Below, piece by piece: positions 10,490 through 21,215 of a stretch of 64,000 nucleotides of DNA; the stretch's first letter is position 1; every line of letters begins with the position of its first letter. This DNA is from Owenia fusiformis (taxonomy: Eukaryota; Annelida; Polychaeta; Sabellida; Oweniidae): assembly GCA_903813345.2 (NCBI GenBank), contig CAIIXF020000012.1:23760184-23824183 (forward strand). Reading direction: 5' to 3'. Both the position numbers and the translations under genes were made by a program. The notes beneath the pieces are model-generated. The model searched no databases, was not told where the DNA came from, and worked only from the letters and a program-made list of their open reading frames with translations.

Positions 10490-10635
10490 ATGGGATCCCC
10501 CCATGACCAATAAAAAATACAACCAGAGCTAACCAGTAGATAGAAGATGCGTTTTATTTGAATCGTCTAGCTCAGTTTTGAATGAAGTGGCATCACCCCC
10601 CCCCCCCCTGACTAAAAGCTGGCTACGCCCCTGAA
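10490..10635. repeat. Fragment of the 12.3-13.0 kb foldback family
   Basis: The ttatttgaatcgtctagctc segment and the adjoining C-run match the arms of the inverted repeat at 12306-13023. A phrase of the type ggctacgcccctg closes it. Confidence 0.5.
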
Positions 10636-10894
10636 AAGAGTAACGCATTTTGTGATTCGCTGCATCCCCTGATAAACATCTATAACACATTCGCTTCTTT
10701 CCACACCATATTAAACTAGTCTAATATTATCTCAAAATAGTCAATAATGATTGAAGGAAATGTTCAAGTTTAAAATGTTTCTTGCCATTTCCCAAAAAAG
10801 CAATGTACAATCTCTCGTTTCTTTTTAATACTTCTTCATTCTCACGACTTTCACACGAAAAATGATGATCTATATGTTAGGTATAACTTTAGAT

Positions 10895-11445
10895 CGATAT
10901 TCACTGGTGATCCACTCGATTACGCTGGTTACCAAAACGAACCGTTTTGGTAACAAAATGTCGGAACGTCGAAGGCACGATTTTTCTTTTTTCCTTATTT
11001 CACGCGTTGTAGGCGGAATCCCCACGACGTTTTTTCTCACAAAGTGCATCAGTATCATATGTTTTAGAAAATGTACATGTTTGCGAAAAAATAGCTCAGA
11101 GGACAACAGAATCGTCGATTTACTTCCTCACTTAAGTTACATAAACGGTTTTTCGAAAAACAGTTAAGATCTGCACTTATAACCCAAACCGTTTATGTAA
11201 CTTAAGTGAGGAAGTAAATCGACGATTCTGTTGTCTTCTGAACTAATTGTTCGCAAATGTGTACAATTTCTTAAACATATAATACTATTACACGTTTGTG
11301 TTAAAAAATGTCGTGGGAATTCTGCCTACAACGTGTAAAATAAGGAAACGAGAAAATCGTACCTTCCGGATGTTCCGACATTTTGTTACCAAAACGGTTC
11401 GTTTTGGTAACCAGCGTAATCGAGTGGATCACCAGTGGATATTCG
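10895..11445. repeat. 551-bp foldback element with ~257-bp arms
   Basis: Arms at 10895-11151 and 11186-11445 are inverted copies with small differences, around a ~34-bp loop. Each arm contains a further palindrome (ccaaaacgaaccgttttgg) near its outer end. Open frames on both strands here are consequences of the symmetry. No transposase. Probably a non-autonomous foldback/MITE in the long intron of the death-domain gene. Confidence 0.8.
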
Positions 11446-12044
11446 ACAATCTCTATTGGAAATTATGAAGTTAATCGGGGAATACGAGTCTTGGATCAAT
11501 TCGAGGGCTCCTCTGGGGATTTTACAATATTGTTTATTTTGGTTCATTTTAGTGATCTTTACTGAAACTCCCAGTGACCACGCGGTACTAACTTCGACCG
11601 TTAATTTGATTTTTTGACCTACCAGATGTTTGAAAATTAAAGATTGCGAGTCTCACACTGCACCGTTTTCTTCAAACTTGTTCCATTCAAAGCATAACAA
11701 AAATGCCTTTCTGTTGGTACATTATTCTGTTATACAGAGTCCCTACTTCCAGCGGCATTTTGGTCCCCACGCACCGACGATTACACCGAAAATTGTTTTA
11801 AAGTAACTAAGTAACAAACTCGATAATTCAGTGCCTACTTAAGATTAAGTCTGCGTAACCTAACAACTTAGTAGGCCTAACTAACTCGAGTAATTTGGAC
11901 AAAAAGAATTTTTTCTTCATAAATAAAACACAAGGTGCTCATCAATACTGGCTACCGAGATACATCATCAGTAGTCTCCCTTGATTTCGGGGGCTACTCA
12001 ATGGGACTTTGCAAATGCTCCAACTATATCCGATTATTATTTGG

Positions 12045-12150
12045 AAGGTCCCCCCGAGCGACCGAGTGTCAATATCATATAGCCCAAGGTCAATATCATA
12101 TTTTCCGAGGAATAAAACCCATATTCAATCCCGACCAGAAATAACCTATT
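12045..12150. repeat. Dispersed repeat with 'ggtcaatatcatattttccg' segment
   Basis: This stretch has a divergent inverted relative at about 15705-15775 (gaataaaaccaatattgaat-type sequence beside a cgggaaatatcatattg-type segment). No coding capacity. Confidence 0.4.
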
Positions 12151-12305
12151 TATTCCATAATACACCCCTCTAAAATGCTACATTTGGATAATGCAGATAA
12201 CAGGGAAAAAATAACCGGGAAACCGAAAATAGGTTAATATGCTCCAATACGATTTTTTCCCGGGGACAATACGATTTTTTCATGTAATACGCTTGTAATA
12301 CGAAA

Positions 12306-13023
12306 AAAACGGGTACCCAAAAAACGAAATATACGAATATACAACATAATTAGATCATTAGAAAACGTGTAAGATTTGTTTTGAATTTACAAAAATGTAT
12401 GTAACTTCCTTCAAAATTGAGCTAGAAGCTTCAAATAAAAAGCATTTTAAGGCTCTTTTCGTCCTCTATCATCATCTTTCCATTGGTAATGAAAGGGGGA
12501 GGGGGGATGCGATCGCACCCCTTCCTGGCTACGCCAATGACATTGTAAGACGATTTGAAAAACAAGACAAATCAATCTTACTCTATTTTCAATAGTTCGT
12601 TTGTTGGTACGTGAATTGTTTTGATTATGATTTAAATCTGTAAATAGCTATCGTTGCTTTAGCAGGGAGGTGACGTGTTAATTTACATGATTTTGATTAT
12701 TAATCATAATTTAAGTTATCCCAATTTTCGACAAAATGTCCACTGGATTGTAAATTGTTATGTCTTACAATGTCATAGTCGTAGCCAGGAGATGGTGCGA
12801 TGGTGCGATGGTGCGATCGCACCCCCCCCCCATAACCGATGAAAATATGGCCATGACGATAGAGGAAGAAAAGAGCCTTAAATATACTTTTTATTTGAAT
12901 CTTCTAGCTCAATTTTGAAGGATGTTACATACATTTTTGTGAATTCAAAACAAATCTTACACGTTTTCTCATAATCTAATTATGTTATATATTCGTATTT
13001 TTCGTTTTTTGGGTACCCGTTTT
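12306..13023. repeat. 718-bp inverted-repeat element with ~250-bp arms
   Basis: The left arm (12306-12553, starting cgggtacccaaaaaacg) is repeated inverted at about 12763-13023 (ending cgttttttgggtacccg). The ~210-bp centre is AT-rich with no frame. Both arms carry the gcgatcgcacccc/tggctacg block, and the right arm shows a small gatggtgc expansion. Non-autonomous foldback element. Confidence 0.75.
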
Positions 13024-13364
13024 TAAGTTTGAACCCAGCATGGAGGATTTACTACCCGGTACCCGGTTTTTCTACAATGCACCCTTTCTAGATTTCAGCG
13101 TCCATTTATTGTAACTCGCGTTTGCTAACATTTGCTCAGTTCTGAGATGAAGGCCACACGGATAGTAAAAAGCCCAACGTTAGAACTATTTTTGACCTAC
13201 ATCCCTATTTTCGTAATTAAAATGAAAGTTGAACCCTTCCTCTTTATTTTGATACCAAACAACAGCATGCTAGGTACTTAAAATTAGGTAAACTTTACTC
13301 CTCAAAAGTGCAAAAACTTAGCTTCTTTTATAAGATAAGATAATCACAATATAGGGGATAGCAA

Positions 13365-13500
13365 CAATTTCGGAAATTCGCGGAGGTCAAAAACCACATT
13401 TGTGGGACATCGCGGGACATTGCGGGACACGCGAATTAGCCTAATTTTGATCAAATTCGCGGGATAATCCCGCCATTCGCGGGACACTTGACAGCTCTGT
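13365..13500. repeat. Short gcgggac-rich repeat
   Basis: Several variants of the word cgcgggaca(t/c) within ~120 bp, next to the broken LINE end. No coding potential; a relic of a simple or dispersed repeat. Confidence 0.4.
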
Positions 13501-13544
13501 ACTCGGCGGTAGGTTATACCCATACGCGGGTAGACTTTCCCCTC

Positions 13545-13872
13545 GTGACCAAGTCCCCTGCTTGCTGCTGAGCTCAGATGTTCTGCTGTAAATGTATAGT
13601 CTAGTGTTTCGTTGAAGAAGCAGCCCAGATATTTGTAGCTTGACAGATTTGACACTTTTTCGATTTCAGAATCATTGAAGAAGATATTATAGTTCGTTTT
13701 AGGCATAGTTTTCTTTCTGAAATGTACAATTATAGTTTTTCCCATATTTATAGATATCCTCCATTGATTGCACTACTTTTTAACAATATCGAGTAGCTTT
13801 TGTAGATCGGTTTCGCTTTCACAAATCAGGGCAATGTCATCTACATATAATAACGTTTATAAGTTCATCACC
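13545..13872 (-). pseudogene. LINE reverse transcriptase fragment with the YVDD box (C-terminal part)
   Basis: On the minus strand the sequence reads LYVDDIALICESETDLQKLL, the catalytic YVDD motif of a reverse transcriptase. A thumb segment follows (RISINMGKTIIVHFRKK, then SSYKYLGCFFNETLDYTF). Stops and a small frameshift precede YVDD. The N-terminal continuation of the same RT lies at 16813-17085. The two pieces were separated by insertion of the 13878-16807 element and are otherwise collinear. After residue GLG near 13545 the similarity ends. Confidence 0.75.
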
Positions 13873-13877
13873 ATATT
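13873..13877. repeat. Target-site duplication atatt (left)
   Basis: The same five bases flank the element on the right at 16808-16812. Removing the element plus one copy rejoins the two reverse transcriptase pieces. Confidence 0.7.
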
Positions 13878-14510
13878 CACTGGGGGGTATCGTGATGCAA
13901 CAACACCGTGTTGTTGCATCAAGATGGCCAGACTTCCGGTGATAGATTTTCGTACGATGTTTTGTTTTCCCAATTTACACCCATTTCTAGGACGAGTTGC
14001 TCAATAATCATACACATGCAGTTAGCGCATGATCCATATTTTAAAAAATTGTCATTGGTATACATGTAGCATCATCAAGAAGCGATAAATTCGTGGTTTT
14101 AATTCCTCACTATTGATGCAACAACACCACTCTGTTTCTTATCGATGATGCAACAACACCAATGTGCTGATGCAAAAACGCCAATATGATGTATCATTGA
14201 ACAACAAAAGAAACTGATTTATGTTCTGTTTACATGTGTAGGTCGGGACATGAATAAAACGCGTGAGTCAGTGGTCCATGAACGAAACGTATTTTGTTTG
14301 GTTTCTTTGTCTATACCAAAGTTAAAAGGATATACAAGGCAAACTAAATAGAGTACAGAATCCACGGGAGGCAATCTCATTGATATTGTATCTGAAAAAT
14401 AAAGATTATACATTTTCTAAATTAAATACCCTTGATTTACCGTATGGAAATTGCTTACAAATAACTAATAATTTTGGAAAGACAACAGCTATCAGTCATT
14501 TTGTGTTTTT

Positions 14511-14696
14511 AGTACCTCAATTGAAATACTCAATTCTGATTGGTTGATGAGCGGTCAACAAAATGTATTGTTAGTACCTCAACTGAAATACTCGATTCTG
14601 ATTGCTTGATGAGCGGTCAACAAAATGTATTGTTAGTACCTCAACTGAAATACTCGATTCTGATTGGGTGATTAGAGGTCAAAATTATGTACTGTT
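14511..14696 (+). repeat. Three tandem 62-bp units
   Basis: Units start agtacctcaa(t/c)tgaaat at 14511, 14573 and 14635, each containing gattggttgatgagcggtca-like sequence. The third is more diverged. They lie inside the 13878-16807 element. Confidence 0.85.
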
Positions 14697-15010
14697 GACC
14701 GCTACTTCTGAAAAAAAGTTTCATGACGTCACAAAAAACATGGAAGACGGACATTTTGTAAACGTTGATGAAAATGACTTTACTAGGCGACAAGTATAAC
14801 AAAAATACAAATAGAAACTTAAAATTAACATTAATTCACTAACGAGTGCGCCGTGATGTGCCAAATACATAGTTAAGCTACTTGCACTGTCTCCATATTT
14901 TCTAAAAAAATATTGCTAACGCGGTTCGGAGAAAAGGTTGTGAAATGAAGCCATTCCGATTGATGATTGTCGTCTATATGTGTATTATTAGTTTACTCGG
15001 ACTAACAAAA

Positions 15011-15177
15011 CAATTGTAGACCTCTCCATTTGATCAACCGTCAAAATCATATACCTCGACTGTAAACCTTGAAACTACTGTTGACCTCGACCTTCGGACT
15101 CTGTCAACAGTAGTTTTTCGGTTTACAGTCTCGGTATACAATTTTGCCGGTTGACCTCTGGGGAGGTCAACAATTGT
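15011..15177. repeat. Foldback copy of the caattgttgacctctc family
   Basis: Begins caattgtagacctctcc and ends with the inverse (ggaggtcaacaattg). The arms meet at a centre of the type actactgttgacctcgacc. Flanked on the left by ggactaaca, as is the copy at 15402. Confidence 0.7.
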
Positions 15178-15401
15178 AAACTGTTGACCACTACTAGGTA
15201 CTGTTGACCCCTATTTTTGAAAAATTGTTTTTTTAATGTTGACATTTTTTAATTTTGAAAAAATAAGTTGTGTAAAACATTACAAGTATTCGACGGTTTG
15301 GGGATTTTTTGCTAAAATATGATACCTTTACTTATCAAATATGTTCACGTGATATTCGATTATATATTCGTCCAATTATTATATTATTTGGACTAACAGA
15401 A

Positions 15402-15534
15402 GAATTGTTAACCTCTCTTTTCGGTCAACTGGCAAAAGTGTCCTCGACCTCTGGTCTTGATCAACAGTACATTCAAGGTTTACAGTATCGGTATACAATT
15501 TTGCCAGTTGACCTTAAGAGAGGTCTACAATTGT
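15402..15534. repeat. Second foldback copy of the same family
   Basis: Begins gaattgttaacctctc and ends gagaggtctacaattgt. More diverged than 15011-15177 but with the same internal boxes (ggtatacaattttgccagtt). It too follows ggactaaca. Confidence 0.65.
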
Positions 15535-15704
15535 ATATTGTATATCCTTTGTTATCCCACCCAAAGTATGATGTCATATATCAAGTTGAAGAGTTGTATA
15601 CGCTGCTCAGGAGTTAACGCTATCCAGGAGTTGTACATTGTTCTCAAGATTTGTATAGGATGAGTGTTGGTTTAATGATTTTGCAGTTATACAATGCTAT
15701 TATA

Positions 15705-15775
15705 TAAAGGTTATTTACTGAGAGGGATTCAATATTGGTTTTATTCCGAGAGACAATATGATATTTCCCGAGGGC
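15705..15775. repeat. Inverted relative of the 12.05-12.15 kb repeat
   Basis: Contains gattcaatattggttttatt and acaatatgatatttcccg boxes in the orientation opposite to 12045-12150. No frame. Confidence 0.4.
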
Positions 15776-16812
15776 CCGGGATATCTGGGATAACTGTACC
15801 CCTATCAATTTACCTTTTTGGGCCCTTAATCTTATCACTTTTGTTTACCTTTTTACCCAGTCGGAGAGAAGGTATCCAAAGAGAGCAATACTAGTAATTC
15901 TACATGTGCGTCGTGCAAGATTTCCATTAAACGTGTAACTAAACGGCCTCTCTAATAAAGTCAATTAGACGTTTTTACACGTTGGCTCTCCAAATTGGAG
16001 GAAATAAAGGATCATATTATATCATAGATGAAGCAATCATCCCATCAACATAAGCTCACGAATGTCACTGTTTTAGTTATAATTTGATAAACAGTGGTAA
16101 CGTGCATCTACTAGTTTATCACTGTTCCACAGATGGATGACAGATAATTTCCAATAGCTCATCATGTTTACCAAGAACGAAAGATGTTTGTCAACCATTT
16201 TGAATGATACTAACTGGAGTCAGGGTCATCAAGCTATGGAACAGTGGTTTATGAAAATAGATTGGGTTACTAAAGCTTGCCATGTTAAAGGCGATTGAAC
16301 TATGTTATAGAACAACGTCCAGTACATTATAATATTTAAAAGTATACATTTTTGAAAATACATAAAGGATCTTCGCCCGCAGGACGTGTATTTTGAATGC
16401 CTTGAGAAGAACGCATGGGTAATGGGTAACGGTGTTGCAACAGTATCATTTAAAAATCTGTTCCTCTCGAGATTTATGGTCTTCTGAAATTATACTATCA
16501 ATTGGTGTTGCTGCATCATTGCTCAAATCTAGAGGAGTGTTGTTGCATCTTCGGTTTGGTGTTGTTGCATCAATAGTGAGGAACTAAAACCGTGAACTTA
16601 TTGCTTCTTGGTGATGGTACATGTATACTAATGACAGTTTCTTTAAATATAGATCGTGCGCTAACTGCACGTGTATGGTTATTGAGCAACTCGTCCTAGA
16701 AATGGGTTTAATTGGGGAAACAAAATATCGTACGAAAATCTATCACCGGAAGTCTGGCCATCTTGATGCAACAACACGGTGTTGTTGCATCACGATACCC
16801 CCCAGTGATATT

Positions 16813-17085
16813 TGACCCAATACGACTTGAGGTTATTGTCTTTGTTAGGTCATTTAGGAAGATATTATACAAACAAGAAGAAAGATTATCTCCTTGTTTT
16901 AGTCCAGCCGTAGAAAGGAACCAGTTTGTTGTTTGTTGTTGTAGAATTTCTGTTATACATTGTCCTTAAAGCTCAATACATACGGCCATCAATACCCGTC
17001 TTAGTCAGTTGCATAAACAAACAGTTCCTGTCGATTTTATCAAAACATTTTTCTACATCTATGAAGCATATAAATGTTGATTGTT
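16813..17085 (-). pseudogene. LINE reverse transcriptase fragment, palm domain (N-terminal part)
   Basis: The minus strand reads FICFIDVEKCFDKIDRNCLF (RT motif A, Asp in FIDVEKCFD). After a frameshift and a stop it continues with the motif-B-like block GLKQGDNLSSCLYNIFLNDL and then SSRIGSN. It breaks off at the atatt duplication where the 13878-16807 element inserted, and resumes at 13872 with YVDD. The copy was already decaying (stops, frameshifts) and is non-functional. The upstream end is replaced at 17086 by a different repeat. Confidence 0.75.
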
Positions 17086-17530
17086 ATGTCACCACCAAAA
17101 AGTGGTGACATTTTGTTATGGTCTCCGGTTTTGTGACGGCAGTTGGCGGTTTGTGATCCGGGGTCGGCGGTAGGCGTCTGTAACAATTACTATTTAGACT
17201 GACAAGACACAGTTTTTTTCAAAAGCATCTAGAAGTTTTCAGAAGTTCAATATTTATATATAATAGTTTATATTTAAGAATTGACCTTCGGTGACCTTTT
17301 CAAGGTAACAAAAGGTCAAAAATTTCTTTTTTCAACTTGCTTCAAATTCACCAATTTTCTTTTCAAATCATCTGCAAGTTATCACAGAAGTTTAAATCTG
17401 ACTTAAAATTTGAGATTTGACCTCCACTGACCTTCTCAAGGTCAAAAAGGTCTTTTTTCAACTTGCTTCAAATTGACCAATTTTTTCAAAATCATCTAGA
17501 AGTTCTGAAAAGTTCAAATTGACCCCCTTC
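17086..17530 (-). repeat. Tandem-core repeat ending in a tatgtcaccacc hairpin
   Basis: Read on the minus strand, two ~165-bp degenerate units (aattggt...gaagcaagttgaaaaa...ttgacc) are followed by a terminal hairpin tgtcaccac...gtggtgaca (17088-17113). A plus-strand relative of the units and hairpin lies at 49190-49522, and a hairpin-like fragment at 28432. Non-coding. Confidence 0.55.
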
Positions 17531-17682
17531 TTGGTGAAATGATGAAAATAAAACTTTGCTCCGACAGCAGTTCATTCATTTTGTTATAAAAACATCACGT
17601 CTTTATAACTAGGTGGAAAACAGTCAGTGATTATTCAACAGGACGAACTATTAATCAATATTATCTTTATAAATCGTTTCAG

Positions 17683-18290
17683 CCACTGGCGAATCAAAAA
17701 CTGGCATCAGAACAAAACCAATGGATGATGCTCCTTGTACCCCAAAAGTACTTCGAAAGCTGGAAAGAGCAATGAGTCAACTATCAAGAAACGAGTCAGA
17801 TATAAAGGATACCAATGTCCTTATTAAAGATTTGGTTGATGAAATTAAGCTGCAACGTGAACTAATTCAATCACAAAATAAACAACTAGAAGAACAAAGA
17901 GAAGAAATAGAAGATCACAAACGAAGTATTCAACAACATGAAAAAGACCTTTGCAAGAAGGACAAAGATATCCATGCGAAAGATAAAGAGGTACAGACAT
18001 TACGCCAAAAATTGACATCACAGCAGAATAACACCGAAATACAGGAGGAACTGAAATCGGCACGTGAGCAGTTAAAAGAGTTGAAAGCTACATATTCTGC
18101 CCTTGAAGACATAGTGAGAACGATGAAGATGAAACTGGCTGCCATGAAACGAGATTATGAAGATTTGAAGAGGAAATATGACCACAAGTGTAATGAATGC
18201 AGACAGTTGAAAGATGAAGTTAACACACTTAAGAATGAAAAAGACAACGGATATTTAATTGCAATTTGCCAAGACCAATCTTGGGAATAA
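17683..18290 (+). CDS. Coiled-coil terminal exon of the death-domain gene
   Basis: Acceptor aaatcgtttcag (AG 17681-17682), entering in phase 1 as all earlier exons require; stop at 18288-18290. About 202 residues. After a short linker (to PCTPKVLRKLERAMSQLS), residues ~20-185 form a long charged coiled coil with heptad-like spacing (LIKDLVDEIKLQRELIQSQ, EEQREEIEDHKRSIQQHEKD, LKSAREQLKELKATYSALED, YEDLKRKYDHKCNECRQLKD). This suggests the protein oligomerises through its C-terminus, which fits a death-domain scaffold. The ~7.9-kb intron before it is packed with repeats, so linkage to the upstream exons is inferred from phase and strand only. An ATG at 17721 could start a shorter independent protein. 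Confidence 0.6.
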
Positions 18291-18356
18291 CTTCATGTAA
18301 ATGTGAAAAGTTACTATTTTGCAGACTTTTGTTTTGTCTCAATATACAGGATGAGC

Positions 18357-18362
18357 AATAAA
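18357..18362 (+). terminator. Poly(A) signal AATAAA of the coiled-coil exon
   Basis: AATAAA 67 bp downstream of the stop at 18288-18290, in an otherwise ordinary AT-rich 3' region. Confidence 0.55.
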
Positions 18363-18931
18363 AAATGAGACACTGTATCAATTAAAAGTACAAGTAAGGG
18401 TTATTCAAAATGTTTTGTACAAAAATATATCTTATTGTGAAAATAAAGTACCAATCTTGTTCATAGTTGGTATGTATGTGCCCGTATATTATTCCCTTAC
18501 ACTGTCAAAGTTTCATGTATATACGCAAACTACTTAACATTTTACGGTCGCTATAGTAACTACGGTGATGACGCTATGTTCCATACCATTTTGTAAAAGA
18601 TAACTAGTAACACAAAAAGATCCATGTTACTAAACAAGCTAAATTAACTTACATAAACTGTCAAATTAAATTTAAACAATTTCTGGTATAATTCTCATGG
18701 CAAATGTGAATCTTTTCTCAATGTTACCAATCTTGTTTTCTTTGGTTATGTCAAAAAATGACCGTAAACATACTCCCCAATCAGTATTACACAAGTTATA
18801 TTCATTCATGCATTGTGATACATTGCACATGATGACTCCAATAACTGACATGTAGGTAATATTCCAAGATGGAATTATTGAAGGGATAATGTATTGAGGG
18901 TAGCTGTAGTTATGAGAAGGCTTGATATCCT
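18363..18931. other. Gene-free stretch after the coiled-coil exon
   Basis: No frame, inverted repeat or tandem repeat stands out. Confidence 0.5.
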
Positions 18932-18940
18932 ATAGGTAGG
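18932..18940. repeat. 9-bp target duplication ataggtagg (left)
   Basis: Identical to 19613-19621 immediately right of the element. Confidence 0.75.
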
Positions 18941-19612
18941 TAGCCTTGCCCAAGTCGGTATTTTTTTACTAATCTGATCTTGAATTATTACCGCCTTGTA
19001 CCAAAGAGAAAGCCACGTACTTTACCGACAGTTTGTTGATGTCGGTAAAATTTGACCAATCAACGACGGCCTTGTAGCGATAGCTCATTATTATGCACGG
19101 TCAAAAACAAGTACACTTTTCACCGGGACTTTTCGCGAACAAATCTTGCACGAATCTGAGCACGAATTCATCATGAAAATACAAATATTTTATCAGATGA
19201 ATATCAATGAGAGTTTTGTGGATAACGGGGCATCGATTTTTAATTTATATCAATGACTCTTACCTTCCAACGCCTTCCAATGTACATTTAATCATAATAC
19301 AATATTATTGTAACTCTAATGAAACACTCGATCAGATCATTGAATTTCAAGTCGTAGATGGGAAGTTTGTTTTGTTTATGCAGCTCAACCTGAAAACGTT
19401 TTGATTGGTCATTCAGCCTGAAGTCACACGTCGTGTCCACGCGATATCTGTCAATCAATAAGGTTTCGCGATACCCCTGATAGCGTAGGTATTATGGAAA
19501 TCTCGAAACCGTTGAATATTTCAGCATAATAACAGCGGAGATGTATTGGATTGTACAAGGCGGTCATAATAGAAATCAAGATAAGTAAAAGAGACCGACT
19601 TGGGCAAGGCTA
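18941..19612. mobile_element. 672-bp inverted-repeat element with 9-bp target duplication
   Basis: Termini tagccttgcccaagtcggt...accgacttgggcaaggcta; the inverted repeats stay similar for ~65 bp. Both sides are flanked by the 9-bp direct repeat ataggtagg. No transposase frame. A 9-bp duplication is typical of Mutator-like (MULE) elements, so this is read as a non-autonomous MULE-type MITE. The superfamily remains inference because the TIR sequence was not matched to anything. Confidence 0.8.
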
Positions 19613-19835
19613 ATAGGTAGGATGATTCAGACATTTAGGCCTTATGGACTGGACATAATGCTGAAAGTATAATGCATTACTGAAAAGGAAGACTACATGT
19701 TAAAGCCACACACACATATTTTACCTTTATTATAAAACCCCCAAAAAGTAATATATATGACACTGTGTTAAATAAAAATGAGATAAAAATATAAAGTGGC
19801 TCAGGCTACGAAATAAAGAAAAAAAGAAAAAGATT

Positions 19836-19911
19836 TGCAATGACCAGTATTCGAACCTGGAAAAATGTATTCACAAACCTGATGCTTTAATCACTTGACC
19901 ATGACCTCAGT
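19836..19911 (-). repeat. tRNA-derived SINE head or tRNA-like pseudogene
   Basis: On the minus strand the sequence has an A-box-like tggtcaagtgattaaagca and a B-box-like ggttcgaatac about 30 nt apart, the internal RNA polymerase III promoter arrangement of tRNAs. Stem pairing is poor and the element continues into T-rich sequence toward 19810, so a SINE is more likely than a working tRNA. Confidence 0.45.
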
Positions 19912-20111
19912 TTGAGGAGCAATTTTTATTATAGATTGTTAATTTTTGAAAATATTTTTTCCACAACATTACAACCTAAAAATAGTATTTTATGCCAAAT
20001 TTAGAATTAATGAGTTTTCTTTTGATAGTCTATTACCTGCCACGGGAGGCAGAAAAAACATGGCCCCCAAAATATTTTTCTTGCTTCCAATTTTCAAAAT
20101 GATATACACTA

Positions 20112-20919
20112 CCCTCCATAAGTTTGGCAACCCTAGCTCCCCAATTGAACTCCGTGTTAAAGCCTCTTTACGTTTGAATTTTTATTTACTTAACATGCGA
20201 TGAAATAACTTATGATATTGCTGGAAACGTAACTTGACTTTATTTCCAATACTTCCAAATTTTCTCAATTTTTTCCTCAATTAAAATAGGTCGAAAATTG
20301 ATGGTAAATTTGATGAATTTTTCAAAATCAACATTCCCATGTTAACCAATGGGAAATGGTAGGTTTGCCGCTAGTCATATGACAGAATATACCATCCATC
20401 CGAGTCCTTGCAAAAATACGAATTAGATAGGAAATTGAATTTGCTAATTTTATTTTACAAAAAATGATACGTTTCTTGAGGTTCAACAAAGTTATAGAGC
20501 TTTAAAGTCAAAATTGTTTTTCAAAAAACCTCTCCCATTGAAATAACACAGGAGGCGAAAAACGACTTTAGTATTCATCAGGTAAACTAAACACTTAGTG
20601 TACAAAAAATAAATTTTCTATATAGAAATATTTTTGCCGAACCTTTTACTGAATAGATATCCTGATTTCTGATTTGCCCCGAACCCACCATTTCCCATTG
20701 ATTTACATGGGAATGACGATTTTCAAAAATTCATCAAAATCATCAATTTTTGACCTATTGTAATTGAGGAAAATATTCGGAAAATTTGGAGGTATTGGAA
20801 ATAAAGTAGTTACGTTTCCATCAATATTATTCTTATCACAGATTAAGAAAATTAAAATTCAAAGGTAAAAAGGCTTTAACACATACTTCAATGGGGAAGC
20901 TAAGGTTGCCAAACGAGGG
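20112..20919. mobile_element. 808-bp inverted-repeat element (mariner-type MITE candidate)
   Basis: Starts ccctccataagtttggcaac and ends ggttgccaaacgaggg. The arms (20112-20358 and about 20690-20919) are inverted copies with scattered differences. TA precedes it on the left and follows one base later on the right. The ~330-bp centre has no frame. Confidence 0.7.
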
Positions 20920-21055
20920 TTAAGTAAAACATAGATTAAATATAAATTAGTTATAACATAACATGATTAACAGCTGAAAGAATAAAGATTGACGGAACCA
21001 GTATATCAGTAAGTATATTGCTTATGGTTCTGAAATTTCCAAAAATTGGAAAAAT

Positions 21056-21215
21056 GAGATATGAATACTTGGATACGTTTAACTCAATTTGCCCAAATCT
21101 AACTGTATTGACTCCAGATGAAAAGGCTTATTACTGTATATGTATAATGCTGAGGGTAACATGTGTATCACCTTTGCAAAATACCTTTATAAAATAATTA
21201 AAAAAAGATCAACTA
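21056..21215 (+). pseudogene. Possible C-terminal scrap of a LINE protein
   Basis: Over ~50 codons, with one frameshift, the plus strand resembles the very C-terminal tail of some non-LTR polyproteins (NAEGNMCITFAKYLYKIIKK after a TPDEK segment). The frame stays open to 21577 but becomes a hydrophobic low-complexity run without family features. I do not regard the whole 145-codon frame as a gene. Assignment is by weak pattern only. Confidence 0.25.

Larger units (their letters stand above)
13878..16807. mobile_element. 2.93-kb inverted-repeat DNA element inserted in a LINE
   Basis: Termini are cactgggggg...ccccccagtg with long inverted repeats of about 290 bp (13878-14170 and 16500-16807). 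Each repeat contains a nearly perfect palindrome built on gatgcaacaacac and several further gatgcaacaacacc boxes. A 5-bp duplication (atatt) flanks it. The interior has no transposase frame and hosts other repeats (14511-14696, 15011-15177, 15402-15534), so it is non-autonomous. CAC-starting termini with a 5-bp duplication would fit the Transib/RAG-like group. CACTA or Chapaev-like elements also begin CACT but usually duplicate fewer bases. Superfamily assignment is tentative. Confidence 0.75.

Noticed and set aside
10862-11167. 101-codon plus-strand frame and overlapping minus-strand frames
   Set aside because: Produced by the perfect arm symmetry of the foldback element; no domain.
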